Below, one piece after another: positions 1 to 10,038 of a stretch of 64,000 nucleotides of DNA (position 1 is its first letter; each line of letters begins with the position of its first letter). The notes beneath the pieces are model-generated. The model saw only the letters and a list, made by a program, of their open reading frames with translations, had not been told where the DNA came from and did no database searches. The position numbers and the translations under genes are program-made. Source of the stretch: Aquarana catesbeiana (taxonomy: Eukaryota; Chordata; Amphibia; Anura; Ranidae); the NCBI RefSeq assembly GCF_042186555.1, contig NC_133326.1:694162700-694226699 (forward strand), read 5' to 3'.

Positions 1-19
1 TTTTTGTGGTAAATTAGGT

Positions 20-66
20 GCCTCGACTTATACTCGGAATGACTTATATTCGAGTATATACGGTAT
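20..66. repeat. Probable terminal fragment of an inverted-repeat element
   Basis: Two related words, CGACTTATACTC and GACTTATATTCGAG, lie next to each other and end in ATATACGGTA. This resembles the end of a short inverted-repeat transposon whose other end lies outside the window. Only one end is visible, so this is a weak call. Confidence 0.3.
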
Positions 67-113
67 ATATGCTAGAACGTAATCAAATAAAACACCTCGC
101 CCCAAGAAAATGA

Positions 114-597
114 GGGCGGGGCAAAGAATACGAGAAGTGAATAATATTGCCACTGTGAGAAAGTGTGAATGATGATAAAAAATTGAAGTATGCATAATGG
201 CATGTATATTCAAAAATGTGAGCTAAATCTGTGTCAAAAGTGTAAAAATAAAATAAGAAAAAAAGTAAAATACCAAAATACTAAAAATAAAATACCAAAA
301 AAGTAAAATACCAAAATGCTAAAATGAACATAATAATTAATTCATTTTAGTATCCACGGGACCTGTTCTCTCCCCGCCCCCCTCTTTTTTCTGATTCCTT
401 CAGACATATAGATTCACACAAATCTGTTATCCTACAAACATTTTTGTGCTCATTTTCTATATATAAACACTTATTGACACAGATTTAGCTCACATTTTTG
501 AATATACATGCCATTATGCATACTTCCATTTTTTATCATCATTTACACTTTCTCACAGTGGCAATATTATTCACTTCTCGTATTCTTTGCCCCGCCC
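114..597. repeat. Fold-back repeat with 123-bp arms
   Basis: Bases 114-236 are repeated in inverted orientation at 475-597, about 97% identical with equal arm length. The spacer of about 240 bp is A-rich and contains iterations of AAAATACCAAAATAC (roughly 251-330). Neither arm encodes protein. The shape fits a non-autonomous fold-back element; no target duplication was recognised, so the family is unknown. Confidence 0.75.
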
Positions 598-2251
598 TTG
601 TTTAAATAAAAAAATGTGCAATAATAAAATAAAAATGGTGTAAAAATTGTGATAAATAAATAATGTTTCATTAAAAGTTGATAGTGATGTAAAACAACCA
701 CGTAAATGGAGATTCTATAGGGAAAATCCAAATGATAATTATATCTATAACAATTACTCTTCCATCATATTGTGTACCAAAGGTTATACTAAACCATTGC
801 TGCATCAAAAATATGGTAAAGGTTTCCCCATTTCTATATCCCTAATGAACCTCACACATCTATCCAAAAAAAAGGGGTTTTTCATCAAATAATCCAAAAA
901 GTGACTAAAACCAAGCGAAACTCAATATTGTGAATACATTAATAAATACATCAAACCACTGTACAAATGAGATAAAAAAGGAAACAATCAATAATGATAT
1001 AGTAAAAAATAATTAAAAGTGAGTATTGACAGTGCAACTGTGTAATCTGTGCAATCAATGTAAAATATATATACATAAATAAATATGACATGCGAAAGTC
1101 CACACAAGTGTGATAAAGTATTGTAAAATTACAGTCCAATAAATAACAAAAAAGTGCTTAAACTAGTGCAAAGACCGTGCCCTCGGTAAATTTGTCCCAT
1201 AAACGGTACAACCCAAATTTTGACAATCTCCAGGAATGGTGAAAGTTTTGAGAAAAACACTGATGCCAGCAACACCTCCCCAGTGCAGCAAAGATGTGGT
1301 CCCCCCAGCCTCTCACCTTATGGCTGATCGATAACAGCCCAGTTAATAATGTACAGATGATAAAACAGCTCCACGATCCTTCTCAAAATTGAATATTGAA
1401 TAAATATCCACTTACATTCACATAAACACATACAAGCTACGATTGAAGCTCATTCCCGATCCCGGCCGTGATCGGGAAAAGCCAAACAAGACCCGCCTCT
1501 CCTCCCTGACGTGCTGCGTGACCGTCACGTCACTTTTTCAAAGGGTATGGAGACGGGTAAAGCGGGGATTACTCTTATAGCAGAACGATTACCATGGTAA
1601 CCCCTGCTCGATACTTAGCATCTAACAACATAGAATAGCAGATAATGACATTACATTTTAAAATTAGATAATGGCTATTTCATTTAATTAAAAACAATTG
1701 CTAAAATAGTAAATATAAAAGGTATAAATGTAATGGCTAGAATGGACATACCCCATCTAGCGGCCAGCTAAATATTGCAAGCAGCCACATAAATTGATTT
1801 TTTCTCCTGGTATTAAGACTGCCATCTAATGGGCAATTAAGATATTCCAACAACACAACAAAGTTATTTTAAATTTGATAATAAAATTATGTTAATTAAT
1901 ACATATCATACCATGATAAAAACTCAATAGATAGTTCTACCATTAATTCCAAAATCAATCAATTAAAAGTATTTTTTTTAAATATATAAAATTTAAAAAA
2001 AGAAAATGAATAAATATTTTACTCCTGAAGTCTCATATAATCAACCATGTTAAATATTAACATGGTTAATGCTAAAAAACAAAGTGCATAGATATTTAAC
2101 TCCTCAAGTCTCATATTGCATGTTGTCTAAAAGATATAAGATAAATTCATTCATTTTCAAAGAGAGAACATGATGATTTCCATACAATTACAAAAAGGAA
2201 AGAGAATGGTGATAGTGAAAGGGGGGGTGGAATACAATTTTCAAAATAAAG
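598..2251. other. AT-rich non-coding region
   Basis: No convincing gene is visible. Most of it is AT-rich. A CpG-containing patch at about 1440-1560 includes CCCGATC ... GTGATCGGG, a short inverted repeat, and TGACGTGCTGCGTGACC. Because it lies downstream of the minus-strand Penelope-like ORF, part of it may be that element's 3' or long-terminal region; this is inference. Confidence 0.4.
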
Positions 2252-3262
2252 AATTCAATAATCAGAAATAAAACAACTGAGATTGAATTCCACATTATGT
2301 CCTAATGGTGCTAATGTACGAAGCTCATAGATCCAACAAGATTCTGACTGACTAAGTTTAATTACTTTGTTATCACCCCTCCAATGGGGTTTATATCTAT
2401 CTATTCCCCATACTTTTAAAGAAGAGGGATCTCTATTATGAAACTGACCATAGTGTTTAGGCTATGTTTTGGATAGCCATTCTTAATATTCTGGGTATGT
2501 TCAATAAGTCTCTTCCAGAGTTCTCTTTTAGTTCGTCCAACATACTGGATTTGGCATGGACGTTCCAGAAGGTACACCACCCCTTCTGTCCGGCAAGATA
2601 TAAATTCTTTTATCCTATAATCTCTACCAGTAACAGTGGATTTAAAATTCAATTTTTTCTTTGTTTCCTCTGTATGTCTACATGTGTAACATGTCTTACA
2701 GGGATAAAACCCTTTTCCATCAAAAAAAGAAAACTTTTTTTGAGGAGGTGGATCCAGCACATTTTTTGCAATGAGATCCCTTAAAGTCGGTGCCCTTCAA
2801 TATGTGAATCTAGGTTTTTCCGGTAATATAGTTCCTAGATGTCGATCAGCTTTCACAATGTTCCAATATTTCTTGAATATTTTTTCTATTTGTTTATGCT
2901 GCATACTATAATCCATCACTAATGGTACAGTGTTTAGGGATTCATTATCTCTAGTTGAATCTTCTATCAATTTGCTTCTGTCCAAGGCCCCAACATCTTT
3001 AGTCCTTTCTTTAATAAAGCTGGACCGATATCCTTTTTGAATAAATCTTTCACCAATGAATTCTGCTTGTTTTATGAACACCTCCTGCTTAGTGCAGTTT
3101 CTTTTTAACCTAATAAACTGGCCTTTAGGTATATTGTTTAACCAAGGAGCATGATGGCAACTGTCCAATGGGAGATAATTGTTCCTATCAACCTGTTTAA
3201 TTTTAATTTTCCATCTTCTTTTAAGATTTCCAGATCCAAGAACTGTATCCTCTCATCATTGG
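2252..3262 (-). pseudogene. Penelope-like retroelement, C-terminal RT to GIY-YIG part, frameshifted
   Basis: Reading leftwards the frames show, in order: a reverse-transcriptase end (RIQFLDLEILKEDGK), the sequence DSCHHAPWLNNIPKGQF, a linker with a Cys motif (CKTCYTCRHTEE), and a GIY-YIG nuclease core (GVVYLL, then QYVGRTKRELWKRL). The far C-terminus (SCWIYELRTLAP near 2290-2340) ends at a TGA near 2252. This order is that of Penelope-like elements with a GIY-YIG endonuclease (Neptune-like). At least two frame changes are needed, near 3160-3180 and near 2460, so it is dead. The palm with the catalytic aspartates is absent: the copy is cut at about 3262, where an unrelated inverted-repeat fragment begins. 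Confidence 0.85.
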
Positions 3263-3466
3263 TCCATCGGAACAGCATACAGACGAGCGGTTTTCCCGAT
3301 AGGGATTGATTCCCTCGGAAATATTTATAACATGTTCCATTTCTAGGTCCATCAGAATTTTCGAAAAAAAAAAGTCCGATGAGGCATACACATGATCGGA
3401 ATTGATGATGAAAAGCTTCCGTCTGACTTTTTCTGTCGGACATTCCGCTCGTGTGTACACGCATTA
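3262..3466. repeat. Fragment of the GTGTGTAC inverted-repeat element family
   Basis: The right end CCGCTCGTGTGTACACGC is mirrored at the left by CAGACGAGCGG. Internal TCCGATGAGG and GTCGGACATTCCG words match copies at 35729-36186 and 46456-46889. It abuts the Penelope-like ORF exactly where that ORF loses its upstream part. Confidence 0.55.
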
Positions 3467-3593
3467 CTCTATTAAATGATGTTATTACAAAAATTACAAT
3501 CATGATCTAGTAACAAATATGTTTAAAAAAATTCACCTTTACTTCTACATTAATGTAACCTCCAATGCATCAAGGAAACAGCCACAGATACAC

Positions 3594-4519
3594 TATATTA
3601 CATAAAATATTGGGACGCCTGCCAATACACACACATGAACTTTAATGGCATCCCAGTCTTAGTCTGTAAAGTTCAATATTGAGTTGGCCCACCCTTTGCT
3701 GCTATAACAGTTTCAACTCTCCTGGGAAGGCTGTCCACAATGTGTGTGTCTGTGGGAATGTTTGACCATTCTTCCAAAAGTGCATTTGTGAGGTCAGACA
3801 CTGATATTGGACTAGAAGGCCTGGCTTGCAGTCTCCGCTTTACAGTAATTCATCCCAAAGGTGTTCTATCAGGTTGAGGTCAGGACTCTGTGCAGGCCAG
3901 TCAAGTTCCTCCACCCCAAACTCACTCATCCATGTCTTTTTGGACCTTGCTTTGTGCACTGGTCCAAATCATTTGGTGTAGGGGGGATTATAGTGTGGGG
4001 TTGTTTTTCAAGGGTTGGGTTTGGTCCCTTAGTTCCAGTGAAGGAAACTCTTAGGGCATCAGCATATCAAGACATTTTGGACAATTTCATGCTCCCAACT
4101 TTGTGGGAACCATTTGGGGATGGCCCCTTCCTGTTCCAACATGACTGCGCACCAGTGCGAAAAGCAAGCTCCATAAAGACTTGGATGAGTGAGTTTGGGG
4201 TGGAGGAACTTGACTGGCCTACACAACAGTGTCCTGACCTCAACCCGATAGAACACCTTTGGGGTGAATTAGAGTGGAGACTGCGACCCAGGACTTCTCG
4301 CCAAATATCAGTGCCTGACCGCACAAATGCGCTTTTGGAAGAATGGTCCAACATTCCCATAGACACACTCTACCTTGTGGACAGCCTTCCCATAAGAGTT
4401 GAAGTTGTTATAGCTGCAAAGGGTGGGCCAACTCAATATTGAACCCTACAGACTAAGACTGGGATGCCATTAAAGTTCATTTGTGCAAAGGCAGGCCTCC
4501 CAATACTTTTGACAATATA
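3594..4519. mobile_element. Palindromic Tc1/mariner derivative, copy 1
   Basis: The ends are TATATTACATAAAATATTGGG and its inverted partner CCCAATACTTTTGACAATATA. The inversion is long: about 350 bp at the left (3594-3947) is an inverted, diverged copy of the right end (4166-4519), including the sequence coding the transposase C-terminus. The left half of a normal element, with the DNA-binding domain and first catalytic aspartate, has been replaced. It is therefore non-autonomous. Related derivatives lie at 44626-45189 and 62709-63064. Confidence 0.85.
3861..4442 (+). pseudogene. Tc1-like transposase, C-terminal catalytic part
   Basis: Recognisable transposase begins near 3970 (VWGCFSRVGFGPLVPV) and ends at GGPTQY. 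The earlier residues are read from the inverted terminal repeat and are not genuine transposase. The second catalytic aspartate is in FQHDCAP and the catalytic glutamate in PDLNPIEHLWGELEWRL. I count 35 residues between them; Tc1-type enzymes usually have 34, and the extra residue probably lies in the PTQQCPD stretch. The helix-turn-helix region and first aspartate are missing, so the protein cannot be active. Family assignment is firm. Confidence 0.85.
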
Positions 4520-4917
4520 ACGGGAGGTTTCATTAATGTAGAAGTATCTGGGGTTTTTAAGAATTTTTTTTTTATTGTAATATATGTGGTATTATAAAGA
4601 TCTATTTTTTATATAGATTTTTTCACTTGGTTTCCATTTGAGGCATATTCAAAGTCCCAGTTGCATCTTTCCTTATTTCATATTATGTTGTTGTAGGGAT
4701 GATGCCTTCAACGATGGGATATTATACAGTATACAGCACTTTACACCCATACACGCGCTGTGCACATTGCAGGCACCAACTAAGTACTACTAGGATACGA
4801 CTGGTTATCAATTTGCTGCCCTATTTACAAAAGCTTTAGCAAAAAAGGCCCAAAATCTGTCATCAATTTTGAAAATTGGAAATCAAAATCAAAGGGTGGA
4901 GTCAATGGGCATCTCCC
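4520..4917. other. Non-coding spacer
   Basis: AT-rich sequence between the Tc1 derivative and the receptor pseudogene. No gene or clear repeat structure is visible. Confidence 0.5.
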
Positions 4918-5860
4918 CTATACAATAAAAAAACAATTTATTATCTTAGCAAAGGCACATTTTATGTCTCTGTTTCTCAAGCTGTATATAATTGGATTAA
5001 TCAGTGGTGTTCCAACTGTAAAGGACAGTGATATTAATTTATTTACAGTCAATGACTGTCCACTTGTTGGAAGATCATAGATTACAATTAGCGTTATATA
5101 AAATATGGAGACCACCGTCAAGTGGGAGCTGCAGGTAGAGAAAGCCTTCTGTTTTCCAGTACTGGATGGAATTTTTTAAGATGTTCAAAATGATATAAAT
5201 GTATGATATCATAATGGTTAAGAACGGTAAGAAAATAAAAGGTACACTATTTAGTAGTACGTCTAAATTAACAAAGAATGTATCTGAGCAAGAAAGTTTT
5301 AACAGTGGTGAGAAATCACAGAAGAAATGGTCAATTATATTTGGTCCACAAAAATCAAGACTGGCTATTGTAATTGTGCTAATCATCTTGGAAAAAATGC
5401 TGAACAACCAAGAAAAGATAGTAAGCTTTGTGCAAAACAACTCATTCATTATATAGGAGTAATGCAAAGGGTTACAGATGGCCAAATATCGGTCATAAGC
5501 CATTACAGTCAAAAGAAGACACTCTGAACTTTCCATCATTGCAAAAATATAATATTGGAAAATACAGATTGTGAAGGACATTGTTACACCTTCATAAAGT
5601 AAAACGTAAAGCAAGTTTGGGGTAATATCTGTGGCTATCATAATATCACATAAAGAGAGTTGGGCAAGGAAGAAGTACATCGGAGTTTGGAGGGTCTTGC
5701 TGTAAACCACCAGTGTGATGATCAGAAGGTTTCCAAAAAGTGTCAAAATGTAAATCATAAGGAGAAGTAGGAAGATAAAAATGTTTATTTCTTTAGAGAA
5801 TTGGAATCCCAAGATGATGACTTCCGTAATAAAGCTCCGATTGTTAACTGTAAAAAGGTT
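4918..5860 (-). pseudogene. Olfactory receptor pseudogene (7TM GPCR), one frameshift
   Basis: The frame shows the olfactory-receptor signature: GNLLIITLV in TM1, TPMYFFLAQLSLCD in TM2, MAYDRYLAICNPLHY after TM3, FCGPNIIDHFFCD in the second extracellular loop, and NPIIYSLRNRDIK in TM7, ending with TAG at 4918-4920. A T6 run at 5172-5177 (A6 on the coding strand) shifts the frame at the start of TM6; losing one base would rejoin it to TVVSIFYITL. Without that base the exon is 942 nt, a normal length. There is no in-frame ATG before TM1: the frame begins with AAC at 5858-5860, preceded by a pyrimidine-rich TTTCTACTTTTAG on the coding strand. It is closely related to the receptor at 55301-56278. 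An upstream start-codon exon is possible but unproven. Confidence 0.9.
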
Positions 5861-5984
5861 CTAAAAGTAGAAACAAGTTTTCTTTGTGTTTAAGTGATCA
5901 TTAAAATGTAATTATACACAGCAATTACAATCATCAAGCTACTAATGCATTCTAGAAAACTTTTTTCAAAGAGCCTTCAGTGAA

Positions 5985-6345
5985 CAAGTAGAACTATAGG
6001 CATTTTTTTTTTGCAAATTGGATAGAGTAAGGGAGGGTTATTACCCCTGTTGGTTTATTTTTTGCCATCTGTGTCTCATTGGGGAGATTTACCTTCACTT
6101 CCTGTCCCATAGCTAAAACAGGAAGTGAGATGAAATCCCTAGAAATTATGGTGAATCCCTTGGGGACCCCTAGGTCACCAGAACTAGTGTCCCCATTGGA
6201 AGATTTCCTCTCTATTACTTTTCTGGGGACAACACAAAATGTGGGATTTTGTTTTAGTTTCACTTTCAATGATAATGGTAAACAACACAAACTGAGAAGG
6301 TGAATCTCCCTAAATGGGGATACAGGCAGCAATAAAAACTGACAG
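5985..6345. repeat. Short interspersed inverted-type repeat, family also at 48075-48306
   Basis: It starts near GTAGAACTATAGGCA and contains GATAGAGTAAGGGAGGGTTA and CACTTCCTGTCCCATAGC. The reverse complement of the same words appears at 48075-48306, showing a dispersed family. No coding capacity. Confidence 0.6.
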
Positions 6346-6575
6346 GTGTTTTAACCACTTTGCGCCCGCGCTATAGCCGAAAGACGGCTGCAGCGCGGAC
6401 GCTACCTGCCGGGTGGCTGTCCCTGGACGTCCTGCTGTTTACTTCCATGATGCGCGCTCCCGCGGGTGCACATGGGGGAAGTTCTGTGCTGGCCATGTCC
6501 CTTGGACACAGCCAGTCACAGATTGCCATAAACAGCCAATCACAGCGGCCGTTTACAGTGCGATCGGCGGTGCCA

Positions 6576-6619
6576 ATGAGAGATGATCTCATATGTAAAC
6601 ATATGAGATCATCTCTCAT
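6576..6619. repeat. Perfect hairpin, 20-bp arms, 4-nt loop
   Basis: Arm 6576-6595 (ATGAGAGATGATCTCATATG) is exactly complementary to 6600-6619; the loop is TAAA. Confidence 0.9.
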
Positions 6620-6624
6620 CGCCG

Positions 6625-6667
6625 GCTCTCCCTCCTCACACAGCGACAGCATGTGAGGAGGGAGAGC
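6625..6667. repeat. Perfect hairpin, 16-bp arms
   Basis: Arm 6625-6640 (GCTCTCCCTCCTCACA) is exactly complementary to 6652-6667, with an 11-nt loop. It sits five bases after the preceding hairpin. Confidence 0.9.
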
Positions 6668-6725
6668 TAACCGCTGCAGCGGTGAGTCAGAAAATAGAAA
6701 AAAAAATGGAAAAAAAGTCAAGTCA

Positions 6726-7370
6726 GTGTCATCTGTCCCCACTGTCATCCCTCCCCACTGTCATCTGTCCCCACTGCCATCCCTCCCCACTGCCATCTGT
6801 CCCCAGTGCCATCCATCCCCAGTGCCATCCCTCCCCAGTGTCATCTGTCCCCAGTGCCATCTGTCATCAGTGCCACATATTAGTGCCATCTGTCATCAGT
6901 GCCACCTGTCAGTGTCACGTGTCATCAGTGCCACGTATCAGTGGCATCTGTCATCAGTGTCACGTGTCATCAGTGTCACGTGTCAACAGTGCCACGTATT
7001 AGTGCCATCTGTCATCAGTGCCACATATTAGTGCCATCTGTCATCAGTGCCACGTATTAGTGCCATCTGTCATCAGTGCCACATATTAGTGCCATCTGTC
7101 ATCAGTGCCATCTGTCATCAGTGCCACGTGTCATTAGTGCCACATATTAGTGCCATCTGTCATCAGTGTCATGTGTCATCAGTGCCACGCATTAGTGCCA
7201 TCTGTCAGTGCCACATATTAGTGCCAAATGTCATCACTGCCACGTATTAGTGCCATCTGTCATCAATGTCATCAGTGCCACATATTAGTGCCATCTGTCA
7301 TCAGTGTCATCAGTGCCACGTATCAGTGCCATCTGTCATCAGTGCTACATCAGTGTCACATGTCATTGTC
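6726..7370. repeat. Minisatellite inside the TTAA element
   Basis: Tandem units built from GTGCCATCTGTCATCA and GTGCCACATATTA (about 29 bp combined), preceded by a CTGTCCCCACTGTCATCC variant. Apparent open frames here are artefacts of a period that lacks stops. Confidence 0.85.
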
Positions 7371-8414
7371 CTAGTGCTCCAGGGCCTTCAAAAGTTTATT
7401 AGGTAGTCAACAAGTTAGATGTGTAATTTATGCTCCTTGAACACCTGATGGTGCTCCCTGCATGTTGGGCCTCTGTATGTGGCCAGGCTGTGAAAAAGTC
7501 CCACACATGTGGTATCCCCATACTCAGGAGGAGTAGCAGAATGTATTTTGGGGCTTTATTTGTGGAATACACATGCCATGTGAGAGAAATAACCTATTAC
7601 AATGACAATTTTGTGGGGGGAAAAAAAATCTTCATTTTGCAAAGAATTATGGAAAAAAATGACAACATCAAAAACCTCACCGTGCATCTTACTAAATACC
7701 TTGGAATGTTTACTTTCAAAAAAGGGGTCATTTGGGGGTATTTGTACTTTCCTGGCTTGTTCCAGTCTTAAGAAATGAGATAGGCCATCAGTACATCAAG
7801 TGTGATCAATTTTTTATGATTTGCATCACAGCTTGTAGACTCTCTAACTTTCACAAAGACCAAATAATATCCACTAATTTGGTTTATTTTTACCAAAGAT
7901 ATGTAGCAGTATAAATTGTGGCCAAAATTTATGAAGAAAAATTAATAATTGGCAAAATTTTATCACAGAAACTAAGAAAAATGCGTTTTTAAAAAAAAAA
8001 ATTTGGTCTTTTTTCATTTATAGCGCAAAAAATAAAAAACCCAGAGGTGATCAAATACCACCAAAAGAAAGCTCTATTTGTATGAAAAAAGGACAAAAAA
8101 TTGATTTGGGTACAGTATTACATGACTGAGTAATTGTCATTCAAAGTGTGAGAGCACCGAAAGCTGAAAATTGGTCTGGGCAGGAGGGGGGTTTATGTGC
8201 CCAGTAGGCAAGTTGTTAATCCCTCTTCACTCCAAAACAAAAGAAAACAGTTTGCATTTAGTTATACTTTAACCTCCCAAAAATTCATTTCAGGCAGTAG
8301 AAGTAGGACTTTGAGAGATCTACTGGGCAGACTCTTGTTGAGAAATTATTGGTGTACAAATTTTGTTCTTTAGAAAATGTAGTTGTGAGTGCTCCCCTAT
8401 GTACCAATATACCA

Positions 8415-8938
8415 TTAACCACTTCCTGCAAAATGATGTACCTGGACGTCGCTTTGAGGAAGCGTTTTTTACAGTTGGCGGTCGGCTTTCTGGTGATAAC
8501 AACCGATGCGGCTCAGCAGCCGCTCAGCTGTTATCACAAGGAGTGGGAAACCCACTGGGAGACCCAAGCGACCAGCCTGGACATCCGGAATCGTAGTAAC
8601 CCGGCAGCGACGTAACTTCCGGTTTATTCGGCTGACATTACTTTTAAGTGCAAAGGAGGGATTTGGAAATTTTTTTTTTAAAGAGACCGTGTAAAAAATA
8701 AAAATAAAATAAATAAGAGGAAAAAAAATGTTTAAAGTGCCCCGTCCCCGTGTGCTCGCACACCAAAGAAAACGGATACGTAGGTTGCGCCTTCAAATGT
8801 AAACTGTGTTCCAATCACACATGAGGTATTCACTCAAGAGGTATTGCTGTGATTGTCAGAGCGAGAGCAATAATTCTAGCAAAAGATCCCCTCTGTAACA
8901 CTTCACTTGCATCGATGTCCCAATATTTATGGACCTGA

Positions 8939-8975
<37 letters not shown>

Positions 8976-9070
8976 ATGTTTGGTGTTCTAAGTAATTTTC
9001 TAGCAAAAAATACTGATTTTAACTTGTAAGCAACAACTGTCAGAAATAGGCTTGGTCCAGAAGTGGTTAA
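8415..9070. mobile_element. TTAA-flanked element, copy 2
   Basis: It runs from TTAACCACTTCCTGC to AGAAGTGGTTAA. The end inverted repeat TTAACCACTT/AAGTGGTTAA is intact. The right part (AATGTTTGGTGTTCTAAG ... CTTGGTCC) matches 44400-44500. No transposase. Confidence 0.7.
8941..8970. repeat. (TA)n microsatellite
   Basis: About 15 uninterrupted TA dinucleotides inside TTAA copy 2. Confidence 0.9.
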
Positions 9071-9267
9071 TGTACCTCAGTTGCAGAAAAATGAAAGCTT
9101 TCTTTGATTTTTTTGCACAAGGCCTCACTTAGCCTTGTGTTTCATAAAAAGCTTCATCGCATTCTGATATTTAGACTTGGGATGTAGAAACCAGTAAGAC
9201 GAAGGAAGGAGTTTACCAGTCGACCTCATTAGCACACACCCTGCACCCATCATTTATGTTTGCATGG

Positions 9268-10026
9268 TGTCAGGGGCCTGTCAGCAGCCGTCAGGCGAAT
9301 CTGCGTGCACGCAGGTCCACAAGGAATCTTTCTAGGCTAATTCAGCTTAATTCCCCACCAGGGGGCGCCAGCGCGCTCCCGCGTGTGCCCGTACGCGCGT
9401 TCGCGGGTGTGCGCGCGCGCCCGTGCGCGCGCCCGTTCGCGCTAGCGCCGTTTGGCGCCAAGGGCCCTTTAAAAGAGTGACAGGTGCTCATGTCAGGTGC
9501 TGTTCGTCTGCAGCTCTGCACCTGAAAGTTCCTGTATCTGCCAGTCTGTTGTTTGCTATTGACCCGGCTACGTCTGACCACTCTCCAGTCTCCAATCCGA
9601 CCCGGCTTGCCTGACCTTGCTTATTCTGTTACCTGTTGCCGAACTCCTGCCTGTCTGACTATTCTGGGATCATCCCTCCTGTTTATACCTGCCTGATCTC
9701 CTGCCAAACGGACTGTCTGACCTTGCTTGCCTGTGTCCTGTGACGCTGCTTCCAGCTTGCTTGTTCGCATCCTGCTGCTGTCTTCGCATCAGTCTGCCTG
9801 CCTTCCGGCCTGCACCAGTAACCTGCATCCGCAACCTGCATCCGCAGCTCAGCCATTCCTGAGGGACATCCTTCCAGTTCCGGTGTCTGCTTCTGCTGGA
9901 ACCTGCATCAGGCCCTCCTACCCACTGTGCTCAGGAGACCACTGTTCCCACTTCCAGCGGCTCCTGAACCAGCGTTTAAGAGAGGTCTCCTTCTACCAGT
10001 CAGGCTCAACTACCAGGTACCTTACA
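9268..10026 (+). repeat. 5' LTR of the chromovirus
   Basis: 759 bp, starting TGTCAGGGG and ending CTTACA. A CpG-rich alternating purine-pyrimidine stretch (about 9368-9455) lies just upstream of a TATA-like TTTAAAAG. Compared with the 3' LTR it lacks one unit of a short CCTGCATCCGCAG repeat and differs in length in the CG tract. Confidence 0.95.
9468..9507 (+). promoter_or_regulatory. LTR promoter: TATA-like box and predicted transcript start
   Basis: TTTAAAAG at 9468-9475 lies 31 bases upstream of GCTGTTCGT at 9499-9507. The latter is complementary to the primer-binding site, which in self-priming elements is the very start of the RNA. The spacing fits a TATA box at -31 to -24. The start site is inferred. 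Confidence 0.65.
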
Positions 10027-10028
10027 GT

Positions 10029-10037
10029 ACGAACAGC
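10029..10037 (+). promoter_or_regulatory. Primer-binding site, self-priming type
   Basis: ACGAACAGC lies two bases after the 5' LTR and is perfectly complementary to GCTGTTCGT at 9499-9507 (and to the same word in the 3' LTR). No usual tRNA 3'-end complement was recognised. Priming by the folded 5' end of the transcript is known for Tf1 and has been proposed for vertebrate sushi-group elements. Confidence 0.7.
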
Positions 10038-10038
10038 C

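Larger units (their letters stand above)
6351..8219. mobile_element. TTAA-flanked element, copy 1 (AACCACTT family)
   Basis: The ends are TTAACCACTT (6351) and AAGTTGTTAA (8219). The interior carries twin perfect hairpins, a minisatellite, and a right part (TGTGGTATCCCCATACTCAGG; later ACCACCAAAAGAAAGCTCTA) shared with the copies at 33743, 42341 and 57161. A TTAA target is typical of piggyBac- and Kolobok-type transposons. No transposase is visible, so it is non-autonomous and its superfamily is inferred only from the target. Confidence 0.65.

Noticed and set aside
6682..7250. Several open frames of 67-106 codons with repeated SVP and CHQCH motifs
   Set aside because: They run through a minisatellite whose unit lacks stops; all three frames give repetitive peptides.
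9727..10038. Upstream extension of the gag frame into the 5' LTR
   Set aside because: No stop interrupts it, but this region precedes the primer-binding site and the ATG at 10039 is the natural start.
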